Shown here: positions 17,282 through 24,688 of the stretch, one piece after another
Layout of the letters: each line of letters begins with the position of its first letter
Numbering within the stretch: position 1 is the stretch's first letter
Assembly: GCA_964441775.1 (NCBI GenBank)
Contig: CAYTVL010000019.1
Span: 25,697 to 89,696 of the forward strand
Source of the DNA: SYOC01 sp964441775
GTDB lineage: Bacteria > Desulfobacterota > Binatia > Bin18
Length of the DNA: 64,000 nt
Reading direction: 5' to 3'
The notes under the pieces: generated by a model
Databases searched by the model: none
Seen by the model: only the letters and a program-made list of their open reading frames with translations
What the model was told of the DNA's origin: nothing
Made by a program: the position numbers and the translations under genes

Positions 17282-17905
17282 ATGCGACGCCCTTTTCACA
17301 AAACAATGGTTCGGCTCCGTCTTGTTCCAGGGCAGGACCCGCCGTATCCAGTGTCCGCGACCAGAGCCGGCATGGTGGGCATGCGGTGGTTCATCGCGTC
17401 CTTGTCGGTGCTTTTCATTACGACGCTGACCGCGTGTTTAATGGTGACGGTTGAGACGGGTGCTTGGCGTGCTGATGCGGTTCCGGGGCTGACGCGCAAG
17501 TTGTGGATCAGCACGCTGTTCCTGCTTGCGGTGAGTGTCGTGTTGGAACAAGGACTGCGCCTGATTCGCCGCAACCGCACCCGGGAACTCTATTGGATCC
17601 TGCTCGTGACGTTTCTGCTGGCGCTGGGATTTCTCGCCAACCAGACGCGGGTGTGGCTGTCGCTTGACAATATCCAGTTGCCCACAAATGCGCGAACGCT
17701 CTTCGCGTTCTCCTTTGCTTTGATAACAGGTTTACACGCGCTCCACGTACTCGGTGGCTTCGTACCATTGGCCGTGTGTACGGTGCGCGCCTCACGGGAA
17801 CGCTATTCCAGTTTTGATCACATCGGGGTGACGTATTGCGCCATGTATTGGCATTTTCTCGATGTGGCGTGGGTGGTGATTGTGTCCGTGTTGTTGTTGC
17901 TCTAA
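17282..17905 (+). CDS. Orphan cytochrome c oxidase subunit III-like protein
   Basis: A 207-residue membrane protein of the haem-copper oxidase subunit III family, with five hydrophobic segments. The diagnostic regions are GLHALHVLGGFVPLAV (typical GLHxLHV motif) and YCAMYWHFLDVAWVVIVSVL (typical YWHFVDVVW end). No subunit I or II gene is nearby, so it is either an orphan subunit, as in NorE-type proteins, or serves an oxidase encoded elsewhere. It has a possible promoter at 17204. Confidence 0.78.
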   Translation: MRRPFHKTMVRLRLVPGQDPPYPVSATRAGMVGMRWFIASLSVLFITTLTACLMVTVETGAWRADAVPGLTRKLWISTLFLLAVSVVLEQGLRLIRRNRTRELYWILLVTFLLALGFLANQTRVWLSLDNIQLPTNARTLFAFSFALITGLHALHVLGGFVPLAVCTVRASRERYSSFDHIGVTYCAMYWHFLDVAWVVIVSVLLLL

Positions 17906-17914
17906 TCGACTCTG

Positions 17915-18316
17915 CTACGACGCAGGGCGTTGAATCCAGCCGGGGTTGTTGACCACCAGTTTCTCGCGTACGGACTCGCGCACGTGGGCAAGCACTTGTT
18001 CTCGATAGGGGCCGGAATCGGCGTCTCCATGCTGAATGCATCGACACAGCTCTTCGGTGCGCCGACGAATGGCCTGCTTGAGCGCCGCCTGCGTCGATGG
18101 CTGGGCCTCTTGCGGGAGCAGTCCATTCAGCCGCTCCCATTCCGCAGTCAGTTGAGTTTCCTCTGCGTCGAGTTCGCGTACGACCGCCCGCAGCGCGTTG
18201 GCGGCGACGCGACAATAGAACTGACGGGAGCCCGTTAAGTTGGGTACGACCTCTTCATTAAGAAACTGTGTGACCGCGTCAAGTATTTCATGCACGGCTG
18301 GACGATCTTGCATCAT
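17915..18316 (-). CDS. DUF6285 protein
   Basis: A 133-residue, mostly helical protein (HEILDAVTQFLNEEVVPNL, FYCRVAANALRAVVREL). It matches the small DUF6285 family found beside phosphotransferase/acyl-CoA dehydrogenase gene pairs. Exact function unknown. Its ATG overlaps the phosphotransferase stop (ATGA), with GGAGGA adjacent, so translation is coupled. Confidence 0.75.
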   Translation of the reverse strand: MMQDRPAVHEILDAVTQFLNEEVVPNLTGSRQFYCRVAANALRAVVRELDAEETQLTAEWERLNGLLPQEAQPSTQAALKQAIRRRTEELCRCIQHGDADSGPYREQVLAHVRESVREKLVVNNPGWIQRPAS

Positions 18317-19353
18317 TCCTCCATCAGATGAACGAGCTCCCATTCTGTTTCCGCCGTGCGTCGACCGATCGCCGCCAGCTCGATGCTGGAATTCTGGCCA
18401 TCGAGAAACGGTTGCGTCATGTTGAGGCAGATTACGCCCCAACGCAAATTGCCGAAGATTTCCCAAAAATGGACGCGGGCTGGGTCCACCGCATAGCCTC
18501 CGGCTTCTTCATACGCGCACCAAAATTCTTCTCTCGTTCCGACACCCCCAACCGGTGAATGATCGTTGCCAAAGCGCCAGGAGCGCACGCACATCCAGCC
18601 CAAGTCTTCCAACGGATCGCCGACATGCGCGAGTTCCCAGTCGAGAATGGCGCGTAGCCCTTCGGGGCCGAACATCACATTGCCCATGCGGTAATCCCCG
18701 TGCACGAGCACACGTTCTTGCTGCGCGGGGATATGTTGCCGCAACCAACGAAAGGCCAGCTCGAAAGCGGGGTGCGGTTCTCTCGCCATCGTTTCGTACA
18801 TCATTTCGTAGCGGACGATTTCTTCTTCTGCTGGAGAGCGACCCGCCTGGGGACCAGAGAGTCCTTCAAGACGGTATCGTTCGAGCGGCACGCGATGAAT
18901 GCGTGCGAGGCGGGCGCCTAACTGCTTCGTCATCATCTGGCGGGCCTGGCTGTAGTCGCGGTCACGGAACAAGCGCCGAGGAATCGTTTCTCCCTCGATC
19001 CGCTCCATGATGAAAAATGGGACTCCCAGGCTTTCGTCGCCAAGAAAATAGGGTTTGGGGACGAGCACTCCTTCGGCGTAAGCCGCTTCGATCACGTGAA
19101 ACTCCAGGTCGCGGCCCATTACTGCTTGTGGCCCTTCTTGCGGGTCGCTGCGCAGAATCAACGGCAACGTGATGATCTGACCGTCCGCTTGTTCGACGAT
19201 CGCGTCAAATGACCACGTCTGCCGCGACGCTCCGCCAGTCAACAACTGCAAATGCTCGATACGGAGCTGACGGGATGCAAGTTGATATGAACGCTTGAGG
19301 AAATCGGTCAGCAGCGGGGCGATTTGGTCTGGAGAAGGGTATTTTGTCGTCAC
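18313..19353 (-). CDS. Phosphotransferase family protein (APH/ACAD10-11 kinase-like)
   Basis: A 346-residue aminoglycoside-phosphotransferase-fold protein. The Brenner-type catalytic loop is VLVHGDYRMGNVMF (HGDxxxxN) and the metal-binding motif is AILDWELAHVGDP. The N-lobe has FSFDA-like strands and IMERIEGETIPRRL. In ACAD10/11-type systems such kinases phosphorylate 4-hydroxyacyl-CoA before a dehydrogenase-like elimination. The adjacent acyl-CoA dehydrogenase and DUF6285 genes fit that role by inference. Confidence 0.85.
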   Translation of the reverse strand: MTTKYPSPDQIAPLLTDFLKRSYQLASRQLRIEHLQLLTGGASRQTWSFDAIVEQADGQIITLPLILRSDPQEGPQAVMGRDLEFHVIEAAYAEGVLVPKPYFLGDESLGVPFFIMERIEGETIPRRLFRDRDYSQARQMMTKQLGARLARIHRVPLERYRLEGLSGPQAGRSPAEEEIVRYEMMYETMAREPHPAFELAFRWLRQHIPAQQERVLVHGDYRMGNVMFGPEGLRAILDWELAHVGDPLEDLGWMCVRSWRFGNDHSPVGGVGTREEFWCAYEEAGGYAVDPARVHFWEIFGNLRWGVICLNMTQPFLDGQNSSIELAAIGRRTAETEWELVHLMEE

Positions 19354-19359
19354 GGCTCT

Positions 19360-20553
19360 TTATGCCCACGGCGTTCCGTTGAAAGGATCTTTCAGCAGTC
19401 GTCGAGCGACCGTCATGCGGTGCACTTCATCCGGACCGTCATAAATACGCGCATAGCGTGCTTCACGGTACATAAACTCCAGCGGCGTATCCGAAGTGAG
19501 CCCCAGTCCGCCGTGCACTTGGATGGCGCGGTCGATCACATTATGCACCATGCGCGCGCCCCAAAATTTGATCAGCGCAATCTCGACGCGCGCCTCGTCG
19601 CCTTCATCCATTGCACGGGCGGCGTCGAGCGTCATCAGACGTGCAGCTTGAATTTCCGCCGCCGACTCGGCGATATAGGCTTGAATCTCACCCTTCTCGG
19701 ATAACATCGAGCCATGTGTGAACCGTGTCTTCGCGCGTTCACACATGAGTTCAAACGCACGCTGTGCTTGGCCGAGCCAACGCATGCAGTGGAAAATCCG
19801 TCCGGGGCCCAGACGTTTCTGGGCGATGACAAACCCTTCTCCACGTTTGCCCAAAAGCGCTCCTCGCGGGACACGCGCGTCGGTGAAGCGGATCTCACAA
19901 TGGTTGCCGCCGGTGTGGCCCATCGTCGGTATGACGCGAACGATTTCATAGCCAGGAGTATCGGTCGGTACAATGATGGCGGAAAACTTGGCGTGGCGCT
20001 GCGCTTCCGGTTCAGTCTGGCAGAAGACCGTGGTGAAGGCGGCGATATTGGCGCCGGTGGTGAACCATTTGTGACCATTGATGACCCAGGTGTCGCCGTC
20101 GAGCGTCGCTGTGGTCTGCATCAAGGTTGGGTCAGAGCCCGCCACCTCGGGTTCGGTCAAACCAACCGAAGGCAAAATTTCGCCTGCGACCAGTGGTTTG
20201 AGCCAGCGTTCCTTCTGCTCCACCGTGCCGTAGTGGTGAAGCATCAGCGAGTCTTGCATCGTGATGGAACCGATAGCAGCCTGGCCCCAATACGAGCGAC
20301 CGATGATCTCGTTGAGATACACAAACGACATGAACGGAATGCCGCCGCCGCCAATCTCTTTGGGATGACCCAGCGCCCACAAGCCTTGGCGTTTCGCCGA
20401 CTGCTTTAGCTCTTCAAGAATGTGGTCCGACTCCTCGTTCTCGTGCATAAGGACTGGCTCGGCGGGAATGACTTCTTCATTGATAAACTTCTTGACACGT
20501 TCACGCAGAGCGCGCACGTCGTCAGTGAGTCCGTAACTAGCCATCGTGCTCAT
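19360..20553 (-). CDS. Acyl-CoA dehydrogenase
   Basis: A 397-residue FAD flavoprotein. The middle domain shows GLTEPEVAGSDPTLMQT, the substrate/FAD loop. GHTGGNHCEIRFTDARVP precedes the C-terminal helical domain, which ends QVHGGLGLTSDTPLEFMYREAR, the conserved ACAD C-terminal signature. It is the first gene of a three-gene minus-strand operon with the phosphotransferase and DUF6285 genes. Together they may oxidise hydroxyacyl- or branched-chain acyl-CoAs. Confidence 0.9.
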   Translation of the reverse strand: MSTMASYGLTDDVRALRERVKKFINEEVIPAEPVLMHENEESDHILEELKQSAKRQGLWALGHPKEIGGGGIPFMSFVYLNEIIGRSYWGQAAIGSITMQDSLMLHHYGTVEQKERWLKPLVAGEILPSVGLTEPEVAGSDPTLMQTTATLDGDTWVINGHKWFTTGANIAAFTTVFCQTEPEAQRHAKFSAIIVPTDTPGYEIVRVIPTMGHTGGNHCEIRFTDARVPRGALLGKRGEGFVIAQKRLGPGRIFHCMRWLGQAQRAFELMCERAKTRFTHGSMLSEKGEIQAYIAESAAEIQAARLMTLDAARAMDEGDEARVEIALIKFWGARMVHNVIDRAIQVHGGLGLTSDTPLEFMYREARYARIYDGPDEVHRMTVARRLLKDPFNGTPWA

Positions 20554-20610
20554 CTTTCTTTCTGAAGTTCTCAGGTTTGTACAAGAAAATGCGGAAAGAA
20601 AACACCCCGG

Positions 20611-21027
20611 CTACTGGCAAACTGCCAGAAATTGCAGAGGCGAGAGCAGACTGCCACCCACGCGGCGCACACGCTCGCGCAACGGGCGGTCCCCGGTCAC
20701 GACAGTGGTCGTTCGTTGGTGAGCGAGCTCGGAAACCTGCGCCACAATCCAATCGTCGGCTGACGGGGCATAGGCGATACGGATACGGGGATCAGCGCTG
20801 GTTACATCGCTCACGTGGCCTTCTTTGTTCGCGCGTCGATCAAAGACAATCCACAGTTCCGTTTCCTGCTCATGAGGAAACTGTTCTACTCTAGAGACAA
20901 GACGACGTTGCGCCGTTTCTTTCCACCACTCCGCGCGGTCGCGTCCGACGAGAACACCAGCATGCAAGACGTTGAAGCCGTCAATGATGAGCAGAGGAGA
21001 GAGGGATTCGGGACTGAAGTGTGGCAT
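20611..21027 (-). CDS. NYN/YacP-like (PIN-fold) nuclease-domain protein
   Basis: A 138-residue protein. LLIIDGFNVLHAGVL at the N-terminus is the NYN/YacP nuclease signature, with Asp and Asn at the metal site. ELWIVFDRR supplies a second Asp, and SADDWIVAQ plus VVTGDRPLRERVRRVGG supply further acidic residues. Related proteins act in RNA processing. Upstream on the same strand is a broken ribbon-helix-helix gene, so a VapBC-like toxin role is conceivable but not shown. Confidence 0.78.
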   Translation of the reverse strand: MPHFSPESLSPLLIIDGFNVLHAGVLVGRDRAEWWKETAQRRLVSRVEQFPHEQETELWIVFDRRANKEGHVSDVTSADPRIRIAYAPSADDWIVAQVSELAHQRTTTVVTGDRPLRERVRRVGGSLLSPLQFLAVCQ

Positions 21028-21066
21028 TACAGCTTGGCGGCGTCAGAACTGGAATGATTTGTCGGC

Positions 21067-21317
21067 CTAGGAGTGATGCTTCAAGAGAGACCTTTTGAGG
21101 TAGTCTTTATTGCTGGAGGCGTCAGCAGGGCCAGGTTGCGAACCGATGATCTCTTCCATGAGATCCGCGCAGGAGAGCCGCCGTTTTGTTTGCGGGGGCT
21201 TCGTTAGCACCTCTTTCACACAAGCGCGAATGACAGCAGATTTGCTCACCCGACGTCGTTTCGCTTCCGTTTCGACCAGATGAGATGCGGAGGAAATTTT
21301 AGTGAGATTGTTTCCAT
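21067..21317 (-). pseudogene. Frameshifted ribbon-helix-helix (CopG-like) antitoxin
   Basis: An intact frame from a GTG at 21249 gives only the C-terminal 60 residues (SKSAVIRACVKEVL...). Reading further upstream on the same strand, ATG at 21317 gives METISLKFPPHL, then the frame changes near 21276-21285 into HLVETEAKRRRVSKSAVIRA. Joined by one inserted base, these give exactly the spacing of an RHH protein: beta strand, first helix, then AKRRxVSKSAVIR. A 1-nt deletion therefore best explains the gene. The alternative is a short product from the internal GTG. Confidence 0.65.
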
Positions 21318-21323
21318 GACGAG

Positions 21324-21358
21324 AAAGTATTACACCATTGCCAGAAAGGCAATACTTT
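21324..21358. promoter_or_regulatory. Palindrome upstream of the RHH gene (possible operator)
   Basis: Overlapping inverted repeats AAAGTATT (21324-21331)/AATACTTT (21351-21358) and ATTGCC/GGCAAT lie just upstream of the antitoxin start at 21317 and at the 3' end of the preceding small gene. RHH antitoxins usually bind palindromes at their own promoters. It could also serve as a terminator for the upstream gene. Confidence 0.45.
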
Positions 21359-21566
21359 ATGGCTGGCTGGATTCATCCTTCATTGTCGCTAAGATCTCGT
21401 CAAGCGTCAGTTCCTTGAACAGGGTTTCTCGCTCTTCTGTGTAGTCACGGTACCCTGTCGTGAACTGATTGAGAAACCGTACGGTGTCCACTACTCCCAT
21501 TTCTTTGGCGAGCAGATCAATCGCGTGGCGTGTGAGCTCACTCAAGGGTTTGACTTGGATGTTCAT
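21357..21566 (-). CDS. Small protein, possible antitoxin
   Basis: A 69-residue acidic/helical protein (VKPLSELTRHAIDLLAKEMGVVDTVRFLNQF...). It resembles short uncharacterised proteins ending in LTLDEILAxxK that occur in pairs with small toxin-like genes, but I cannot name a family. Its ATG overlaps the stop of the ORF at 21563-21745 by 4 nt (ATGA). Confidence 0.55.
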   Translation of the reverse strand: MNIQVKPLSELTRHAIDLLAKEMGVVDTVRFLNQFTTGYRDYTEERETLFKELTLDEILATMKDESSQP

Positions 21567-21745
21567 AGCGTCACCTCTGTTTGGACGTCTGTAGAAATAA
21601 AGACTGCCACTTTGGCTAAGATTTTGACGGCATACTCTTTACGAATGGAGTGCGGATTCCGCTCCAACTCGAACACTAGCGTAGCGGCAAGGCCCCAACC
21701 GAGACCTTTCAGTTTATGCCGAATCGCAACCGGGCCGTGATGCAC
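21563..21745 (-). CDS. Doubtful small ORF, partly built from attC-like sequence
   Basis: A 60-residue frame from a GTG start. Its first 20 codons fall inside the attC-like sequence at 21670-21763, while the rest (ELERNPHSIRKEYAVKILAKVAVFISTDV) looks protein-like. The 4-nt overlap with the next gene favours some coding role, probably the tail of a gene whose 5' end was lost when sequences were joined. No family recognised. Confidence 0.3.
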   Translation of the reverse strand: MHHGPVAIRHKLKGLGWGLAATLVFELERNPHSIRKEYAVKILAKVAVFISTDVQTEVTL

Positions 21746-21763
21746 TGGCGCGCCAAGTTCGCC
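21670..21763. other. Decayed attC-like site A
   Basis: From 21683 the sequence AGCGGCAAGGCCCC and what follows align along about 75 nt with attC site B (26505-26583), including ACC-GA..CTTTCAG, CGCAAC and TGGCGCG. The end is GTTCGCC (21757-21763) where B has the core site GTTAGGC. The left box is degenerate. It lies just after the YgiT-like gene, where an attC site is expected. Confidence 0.55.
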
Positions 21764-21777
21764 AGCTCTGGTTCCCG

Positions 21778-21999
21778 CTACTCTGCGTACTCGTACACTG
21801 GCGTTTCCAGGATGCGGTGGGGCTTGCTCTGTCCAAGAATCAGTCTTTGCAAGTGCTCCACGGTCGCAGGGGAGAAATATTGTTCACCCGTCTCCTCGTT
21901 AACCCGAGCTGGGACATTCTCCACAATGTAGAACTTTCCTTCATGCTCCAAGGTATATGTCACTCGGCGCTTCACGAGGTGCTCTTCTCTCTCGTTCAT
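21778..21999 (-). CDS. YgiT/MqsA-type antitoxin-like protein lacking zinc cysteines
   Basis: A 73-residue protein of the YgiT-type/MqsA N-terminal-domain family. RVTYTLEHEGKFYIVENVPARVNEETGEQYFSPATVEHLQRL follows the family pattern, but the usual CxxC pairs are missing: Asn-Glu-Glu stands where Cys-x-x-Cys-Gly is common. Its ATG overlaps the DUF4258 stop (ATGA). Such proteins pair with DUF4258 toxins as antitoxin. The start at 21999 is chosen over an in-frame upstream Met that would lie inside the DUF4258 gene. Confidence 0.72.
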   Translation of the reverse strand: MNEREEHLVKRRVTYTLEHEGKFYIVENVPARVNEETGEQYFSPATVEHLQRLILGQSKPHRILETPVYEYAE

Positions 22000-22205
22000 G
22001 GGGTTCTCTGTCTCTTGAAGTCCATCCACCGGGCTGGCTCTGGTTCATACAGTGTAATGATCTTGATCAGCGGGCGTGATGGGTAGCTGCATTGGATATG
22101 CGGGGGCCGTCCTGCTGTCGTTCGCCCGAAGAGAAGACAACTCGGGTCATATTTGTCCTCGGGATAATCTTCAATCACTTCGGCACTGCCGAAGAGTTCT
22201 CGCAC
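21996..22205 (-). CDS. DUF4258 protein, probable toxin, 5' part frameshifted
   Basis: The C-terminal DUF4258 core is clear: EVIEDYPEDKYDPSCLLFG, GRPPHIQCSYPS and IKIITLYEPEPARW. From the annotated start only 69 residues are made. The same frame stays open upstream to about 22295 and encodes the missing family N-terminus (DQFEFSKHATDQSIVHRISVQEV), but without an ATG. An ATG in the neighbouring frame joins it through a run of five A (near 22285), so one extra A probably breaks the gene. GTG at 22205 or an ATT may otherwise serve as start. Confidence 0.65.
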   Translation of the reverse strand: MRELFGSAEVIEDYPEDKYDPSCLLFGRTTAGRPPHIQCSYPSRPLIKIITLYEPEPARWMDFKRQRTP

Positions 22206-22363
22206 TTCTTGGACGCTAATACGATGAACGATGCTTTGGTCAGTTGCATGTTTCGAGAACTCGAACTGGTCAGCCTCAATTTTTCCGCCTTCTCTCGTCG
22301 ATCATCGCCATACTCAGCTCATGCTCATTAAGACCTACAAGTTTACAGCATCTCCTTTGAGAT

Positions 22364-22428
22364 GGCTAACGTCCCGGCTCAGGGCGAGCGGCCACCGGGC
22401 CGCGATGCCCTGGAGCCGAGGGTTAGAC
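22364..22428. other. attC-like integron recombination site C
   Basis: GGCTAAC (22364-22370) and GTTAGAC (22422-22428) bracket a strong imperfect palindrome: CGGCTC/GAGCCG, AGGGC/GCCCT and GCGGC/GCCGC pair with unpaired bases between. GTTAGAC fits the core consensus GTTRRRY; the left box has one mismatch to RYYYAAC. The 65-bp size is in the attC range. It separates the DUF4258/YgiT genes from the plus-strand gene at 22481. Confidence 0.7.
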
Positions 22429-22480
22429 AATCTTTTGTTTCCCTTGGCGGAATTTCTCTTCGGTGTGTACAATCCAAAGC

Positions 22481-22948
22481 ATGGCAAAATACTATTTACG
22501 GCTGTTTTGGATTTCTCTTTCTCCTTTTCACACTACCTTTGCATTTTGCGGTAGCCTTGCGAGTGTACTTGGTCTCTATTTTCTCGCATGTCCCCCTGGA
22601 GATGGTGGGCGTATGGTAGCCCTTGTTGTCTTTCTTGTCTCTACGGCATTGATTGTGGCGGCGTGGATCATGGGAATACTTATTTCTCCATATCGCCTGT
22701 CAGTAGAAGAAGCAGAAAGGGCAGACATGAAATTAACCATAGAGAAACAAAAATTAGAAATTCTACACATGAGTGATGTGATTGAGCAATCAAAGTCGGC
22801 ACTGATAGATATTTGCGATTCAATTACTAGGGGTAAGGGGGAGAAGGGTGATCCACCTGACAGTAGGTTTATTTTACTTGAGAACGTCCATGATTCTATA
22901 TACAAGACGATTGTTGGGAAAACTCTCAAATCTATTCCCCCGATGTAG
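22481..22948 (+). CDS. Cassette-borne membrane protein of unknown function
   Basis: A 155-residue protein with two hydrophobic segments (about residues 10-38 and 48-72, VALVVFLVSTALIVAAWIMGILI). A cytosolic part follows with a predicted coiled region (EEAERADMKLTIEKQKLEIL) and ends KTLKSIPPM. No family recognised. The gene fills the space between attC C (core 22422) and attC D (starting 11 nt after the stop), the normal layout of an integron cassette read on the plus strand. AT-rich relative to the flanks. No clear ribosome site. Confidence 0.6.
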   Translation: MAKYYLRLFWISLSPFHTTFAFCGSLASVLGLYFLACPPGDGGRMVALVVFLVSTALIVAAWIMGILISPYRLSVEEAERADMKLTIEKQKLEILHMSDVIEQSKSALIDICDSITRGKGEKGDPPDSRFILLENVHDSIYKTIVGKTLKSIPPM

Positions 22949-22958
22949 GGAATGGATG

Positions 22959-23059
22959 TCTAACGCACGGGGCTCACGTGCCTTGGCCATCCATTGATGG
23001 AAGTGCAATGCTTCCGAATAGCCTACTGGACCGGGTCACGTGCAGCCCGATGGTTCGGC
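22959..23059. other. attC-like integron recombination site D
   Basis: GTCTAAC (22959-22965) fits RYYYAAC. GTTCGGC (23053-23059) differs by one base from GTTRRRY. Between them GGGCT-CACGTG pairs with CACGTG-C-AGCCC, leaving an unpaired C, as attC sites have. The total of 101 bp fits the attC range. It begins 11 nt after the stop of the membrane-protein cassette. The 185 bp from 23060 to 23244 hold two GCTAAC motifs (near 23183 and 23193) but no complete site. Confidence 0.62.
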
Positions 23060-23244
23060 ACTGGTTGGCAACGTACTCATGTCTTCAATGGACGGACACC
23101 TACCTTCTAACGATAGTGGCTCCATTTTTTCGACCCTCCCAGACTGTTTCCCAGAATATGCCGACGGGCTGGGTGCGTAGGCCGCTAACGGAAGCTAACG
23201 TGTGAGACCGAAAAATCCTCAAGCTATCCTTACTATTCTCACAA

Positions 23245-24663
23245 TCAACCTTCAGTGAGAATCCGACCCAACTCCTTCTGTATTATGTTCAAGATATCTC
23301 GGCATGCGACTTCGCAGCGAAGAAGTTCGATGTCTGGAAGGTCACGAAGATGAGCCATGTCGTTTCTCTGAGGGATAATGGCCCGAAAAAGGTCTTCCAA
23401 TTCACGCTTGTCCTTAAACATACGTGTGAAAAGAGACCACGCGTCGGAATTCTCTATCAGCTTCTGCAATTGTCCGAGAGTGCAGAATTGAAGGATGTCG
23501 CGAGGCTCAGGTGACGATCTGTATTGCAACTTGTACTTGTCTCGGTTTCGTTCGACGGTCTGCCACTCCGATTCACCAACAGCCTTACACATCCGAAGCT
23601 CCGCAGAGCCCTTCCATCGTGCTTCATATTTCGCTCGTATGAGTTGTCGTAGTTCAAGCTCAGTTCGTCCTAACAGTTCTTTAACAGTTCTATAATGCCG
23701 GGGGAGATTTTGCTCGATGTACTCGAAATAAAATCCATTAAATTCATTTGAGCTGACAAGTCGCCCTTCGGTAAGGTTTAATCCGTCACGACGACAAGAG
23801 AGGTTCTTCCATACCGCTTCGTTGTGCGCTTTCTCCGCACAGAGAGCCGCTAGAAATACTGATCCACCGATATCCAAACGGCGTAGTGAGGCAAGACCAA
23901 TGCCCTGGTTTTTGCTTGGCCGTGTCGGGTCCGAAGAGGAAGAGCCTGGAATGCAAAAGGAAATAAACGCCGTAAGCATGAGACCCGCCTCCTTTTCGAG
24001 GTATTCCAGTAGAATCCGTGAACGCGAGTCTTTGGAGAAATCGTCGGACAACACAAGAAGAACGGTCCCGTGCTTATCCCTGAGGAAGGTCAAGTCTGCG
24101 ACCACTGATTGCGGATCTGGATCGATGCTTATAAGGAGATCGAAAGGCTGGCAATCCGATTTATCCGCAACATTGTGAGATTGGCGAATCCACCATTCGA
24201 CGTTCTTTGATGTCTTAGAGATACACTCGGCAACGTTGGAATATGCATTCTCAACCCTCCCGGCACCCCAAACGGCTCCTCCTGCGTCGAGTGCACACAT
24301 GAGGAACGCCCCATTACCGGCCTGTGGATCAATAATCCTGAGGCTGGCCGTGTCTTTGGTGATCATCCTGTGAAAGAAGGAAACGGCATATTCTGGAAAT
24401 TGAGGATCGGAGTGCATACTCACAAAAGGAGAAAGGCTTTTCCAGGAACAGTCGATTTCAACTCCTTCCTCGAAGGCCAATCTTACGAGATCATTGACGT
24501 TAATCTCACAATAAGAATCTCGAATCGCTTGACAAAGAAATGCGATTGGGTTGCCTCCGAGTGAATTTATAAGGCCTTCGGCCGTCAGGTTGTGAGACCT
24601 TTCGACATAAGCAAATAGATCAATGACCGCTTGAAGAGGTATAGATCCGTTACTTTGGCTCAT
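23245..24663 (-). CDS. Methyltransferase-like protein with C-terminal HEPN-type domain (defence candidate)
   Basis: A 472-residue protein. Residues 85-121 resemble the N6-adenine methyltransferase entry into motif I (FFHRMI...RIIDPQAGNGAFL). However, the expected motif IV (NPPY/F) is replaced near residues 177-187 by LLISIDPDPQS, so methylation is doubtful. The last 100 residues are helical with RNDMAH (433-438), an RxxxxH signature of HEPN ribonuclease domains, followed by a Swt1-like helix. Lies between attC sites B and D, 18 nt after the B core, with GAGGGAG as ribosome site: an integron cassette. Possible SAM- or nucleotide-sensing RNase. Confidence 0.6.
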   Translation of the reverse strand: MSQSNGSIPLQAVIDLFAYVERSHNLTAEGLINSLGGNPIAFLCQAIRDSYCEINVNDLVRLAFEEGVEIDCSWKSLSPFVSMHSDPQFPEYAVSFFHRMITKDTASLRIIDPQAGNGAFLMCALDAGGAVWGAGRVENAYSNVAECISKTSKNVEWWIRQSHNVADKSDCQPFDLLISIDPDPQSVVADLTFLRDKHGTVLLVLSDDFSKDSRSRILLEYLEKEAGLMLTAFISFCIPGSSSSDPTRPSKNQGIGLASLRRLDIGGSVFLAALCAEKAHNEAVWKNLSCRRDGLNLTEGRLVSSNEFNGFYFEYIEQNLPRHYRTVKELLGRTELELRQLIRAKYEARWKGSAELRMCKAVGESEWQTVERNRDKYKLQYRSSPEPRDILQFCTLGQLQKLIENSDAWSLFTRMFKDKRELEDLFRAIIPQRNDMAHLRDLPDIELLRCEVACRDILNIIQKELGRILTEG

Positions 24664-24688
24664 AGGACTCCCTCGGTAGTCGCCTAAC

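Noticed and set aside
17508..18215. 235-residue minus-strand frame over the CoxC-like and DUF6285 genes
   Set aside because: Arg-rich with no motif; both genes it overlaps have clear family features.
22286..22331. ATG near 22310 as start of a separate short peptide before the DUF4258 gene
   Set aside because: It ends after about 12 codons and is better explained as the 5' end of the frameshifted DUF4258 gene.
23060..23244. Two GCTAAC motifs (near 23183 and 23193) as a further attC site
   Set aside because: Neither box fits RYYYAAC well and no paired arms or matching core could be found.
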